NCBI GenBank assembly: GCA_005884745.1
Contig: VAZU01000179.1
Span: 1-5,982 of the forward strand
Length of the DNA: 5,982 nucleotides
Direction of reading: 5' to 3'
DNA from: Alphaproteobacteria bacterium
Lineage (GTDB): Bacteria; Pseudomonadota; Alphaproteobacteria; Rhizobiales; Xanthobacteraceae
The notes below the pieces were generated by a model, which saw only the letters and a program-made list of their open reading frames with translations, was not told where the DNA came from and made no database searches. Below are positions 5,740 to 5,982 of the stretch, one piece after another (position 1 is the first letter of the stretch; the number at the start of each line of letters is the position of its first letter). The translations under genes and the position numbers were made by a program.

Positions 5740-5838
5740 GGCATTGCACCCGTGGCATTGTTCGCACAAATCATGTACGGAGCGACGGCATTGTTGGGCC
5801 GCCCGCACGGCGGGTTCGAGCGAACTGCCAGAGGCGGC

Positions 5839-5982
5839 ATGATGAAGAAGCTATTGGTTTCGGTCGTTGAAGATGATCGGTTCTTTCGCGAGTCCATGGG
5901 AAGGCTCATGAGATCGTTGGGCTATACCGTCGAGGCTTTTCCATCGGCGGCCGATTTTCTCGCCTCCCGTCATCTCAGCGAA
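5839..5982 (+). CDS. FixJ-type response regulator, N-terminal part (cut by the window edge)
   Basis: The first 48 residues begin MMKKLLVSVVEDDRFFRESM and continue GRLMRSLGYTVEAFPSAADF. The VVEDD acidic pocket (residues 9-13) and the R..M..LMRSLGY.VE.F.SA.DFL pattern are the start of a FixJ/NodW-type receiver domain. The phospho-Asp and output domain lie beyond 5982. GAGG at 5831-5834 is four bases before ATG 5839 and seven before the in-frame ATG 5842, so 5842 may be the real start. It resembles the minus-strand regulator's N-terminus (GRLLRSVGI.VQLF.S..DFL), so the two are probably paralogues arranged back to back. Confidence 0.85.
   Translation, partial: MMKKLLVSVVEDDRFFRESMGRLMRSLGYTVEAFPSAADFLASRHLSE

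Larger units (their letters stand above)
5504..5838. promoter_or_regulatory. Divergent intergenic region between two response regulator genes
   Basis: This 335-bp gap with starts facing outwards on both sides must hold promoters for both regulators. It contains a repeated block AAGTTTACGGG(G)CGCC (5644-5658 and 5724-5739) and three copies of GGCATTG (5740, 5754, 5787). A small dyad TTGTTCGCACAA (5758-5769) lies about 70-80 bp upstream of the plus-strand gene. Open frames of ~60 codons occur on both strands, but they lack ribosome sites and protein-like composition. I could not place -35/-10 boxes confidently. Confidence 0.5.

Noticed and set aside
5758..5769. TTGTTCGCACAA considered as an FNR/FixK box
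   Set aside because: FNR/FixK sites have TTG and CAA eight bases apart (TTGAT-N4-ATCAA). Here the spacing is six and the inner bases do not fit.

Overview
The window is GC-rich DNA that reads like an alphaproteobacterium of the Bradyrhizobium/Rhizobiales type. This rests on the FixJ/NodW-style response regulators, the winged-helix-plus-ATPase regulator family and the codon choice. It is inference from family resemblance, not a database match. No tRNA, rRNA, CRISPR array or insertion sequence was recognised.

Layout from right to left, because nearly everything is on the minus strand. At the right edge a plus-strand FixJ-type response regulator starts at 5839 and runs off the window. Across a 335-bp divergent intergenic region lies a complete minus-strand FixJ/NarL-type response regulator (5503-4868). 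Next comes a compact regulatory cluster on the same strand: a 220-aa stand-alone winged-helix protein (4626-3964), an 80-aa unknown protein (3921-3679), a 51-aa unknown protein (3666-3511), and a 548-aa winged-helix plus STAND/NB-ARC-like ATPase regulator (3392-1746). The two winged-helix proteins are close paralogues over about 98 residues. One lacks any ATPase domain, and the other stops just after the ATPase/winged-helix module, without the long C-terminal sensor region usual in the family.

The left third is decayed. Minus-strand frames from 1605 to 1119 hold a short piece of a xanthine-dehydrogenase-type molybdopterin subunit joined directly to a piece of a cytochrome c peroxidase-like protein. 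The cytochrome piece is broken by two frameshifts and then cut off. Behind it an unrecognised gene starts at 1030, carries one apparent single-base deletion near 874, and continues open to the left edge.

Functionally the intact part is purely regulatory: two response regulators with no histidine kinase in view, two OmpR/CadC-type DNA-binding proteins and two tiny proteins that may be co-transcribed with them. Candidate control elements include a near-perfect 23-bp palindrome and a smaller dyad upstream of the 220-aa gene, a strong hairpin and a dyad upstream of the 548-aa gene, and repeated TTTAC-containing motifs in the intergenic regions. The targets of this cluster are not visible here.
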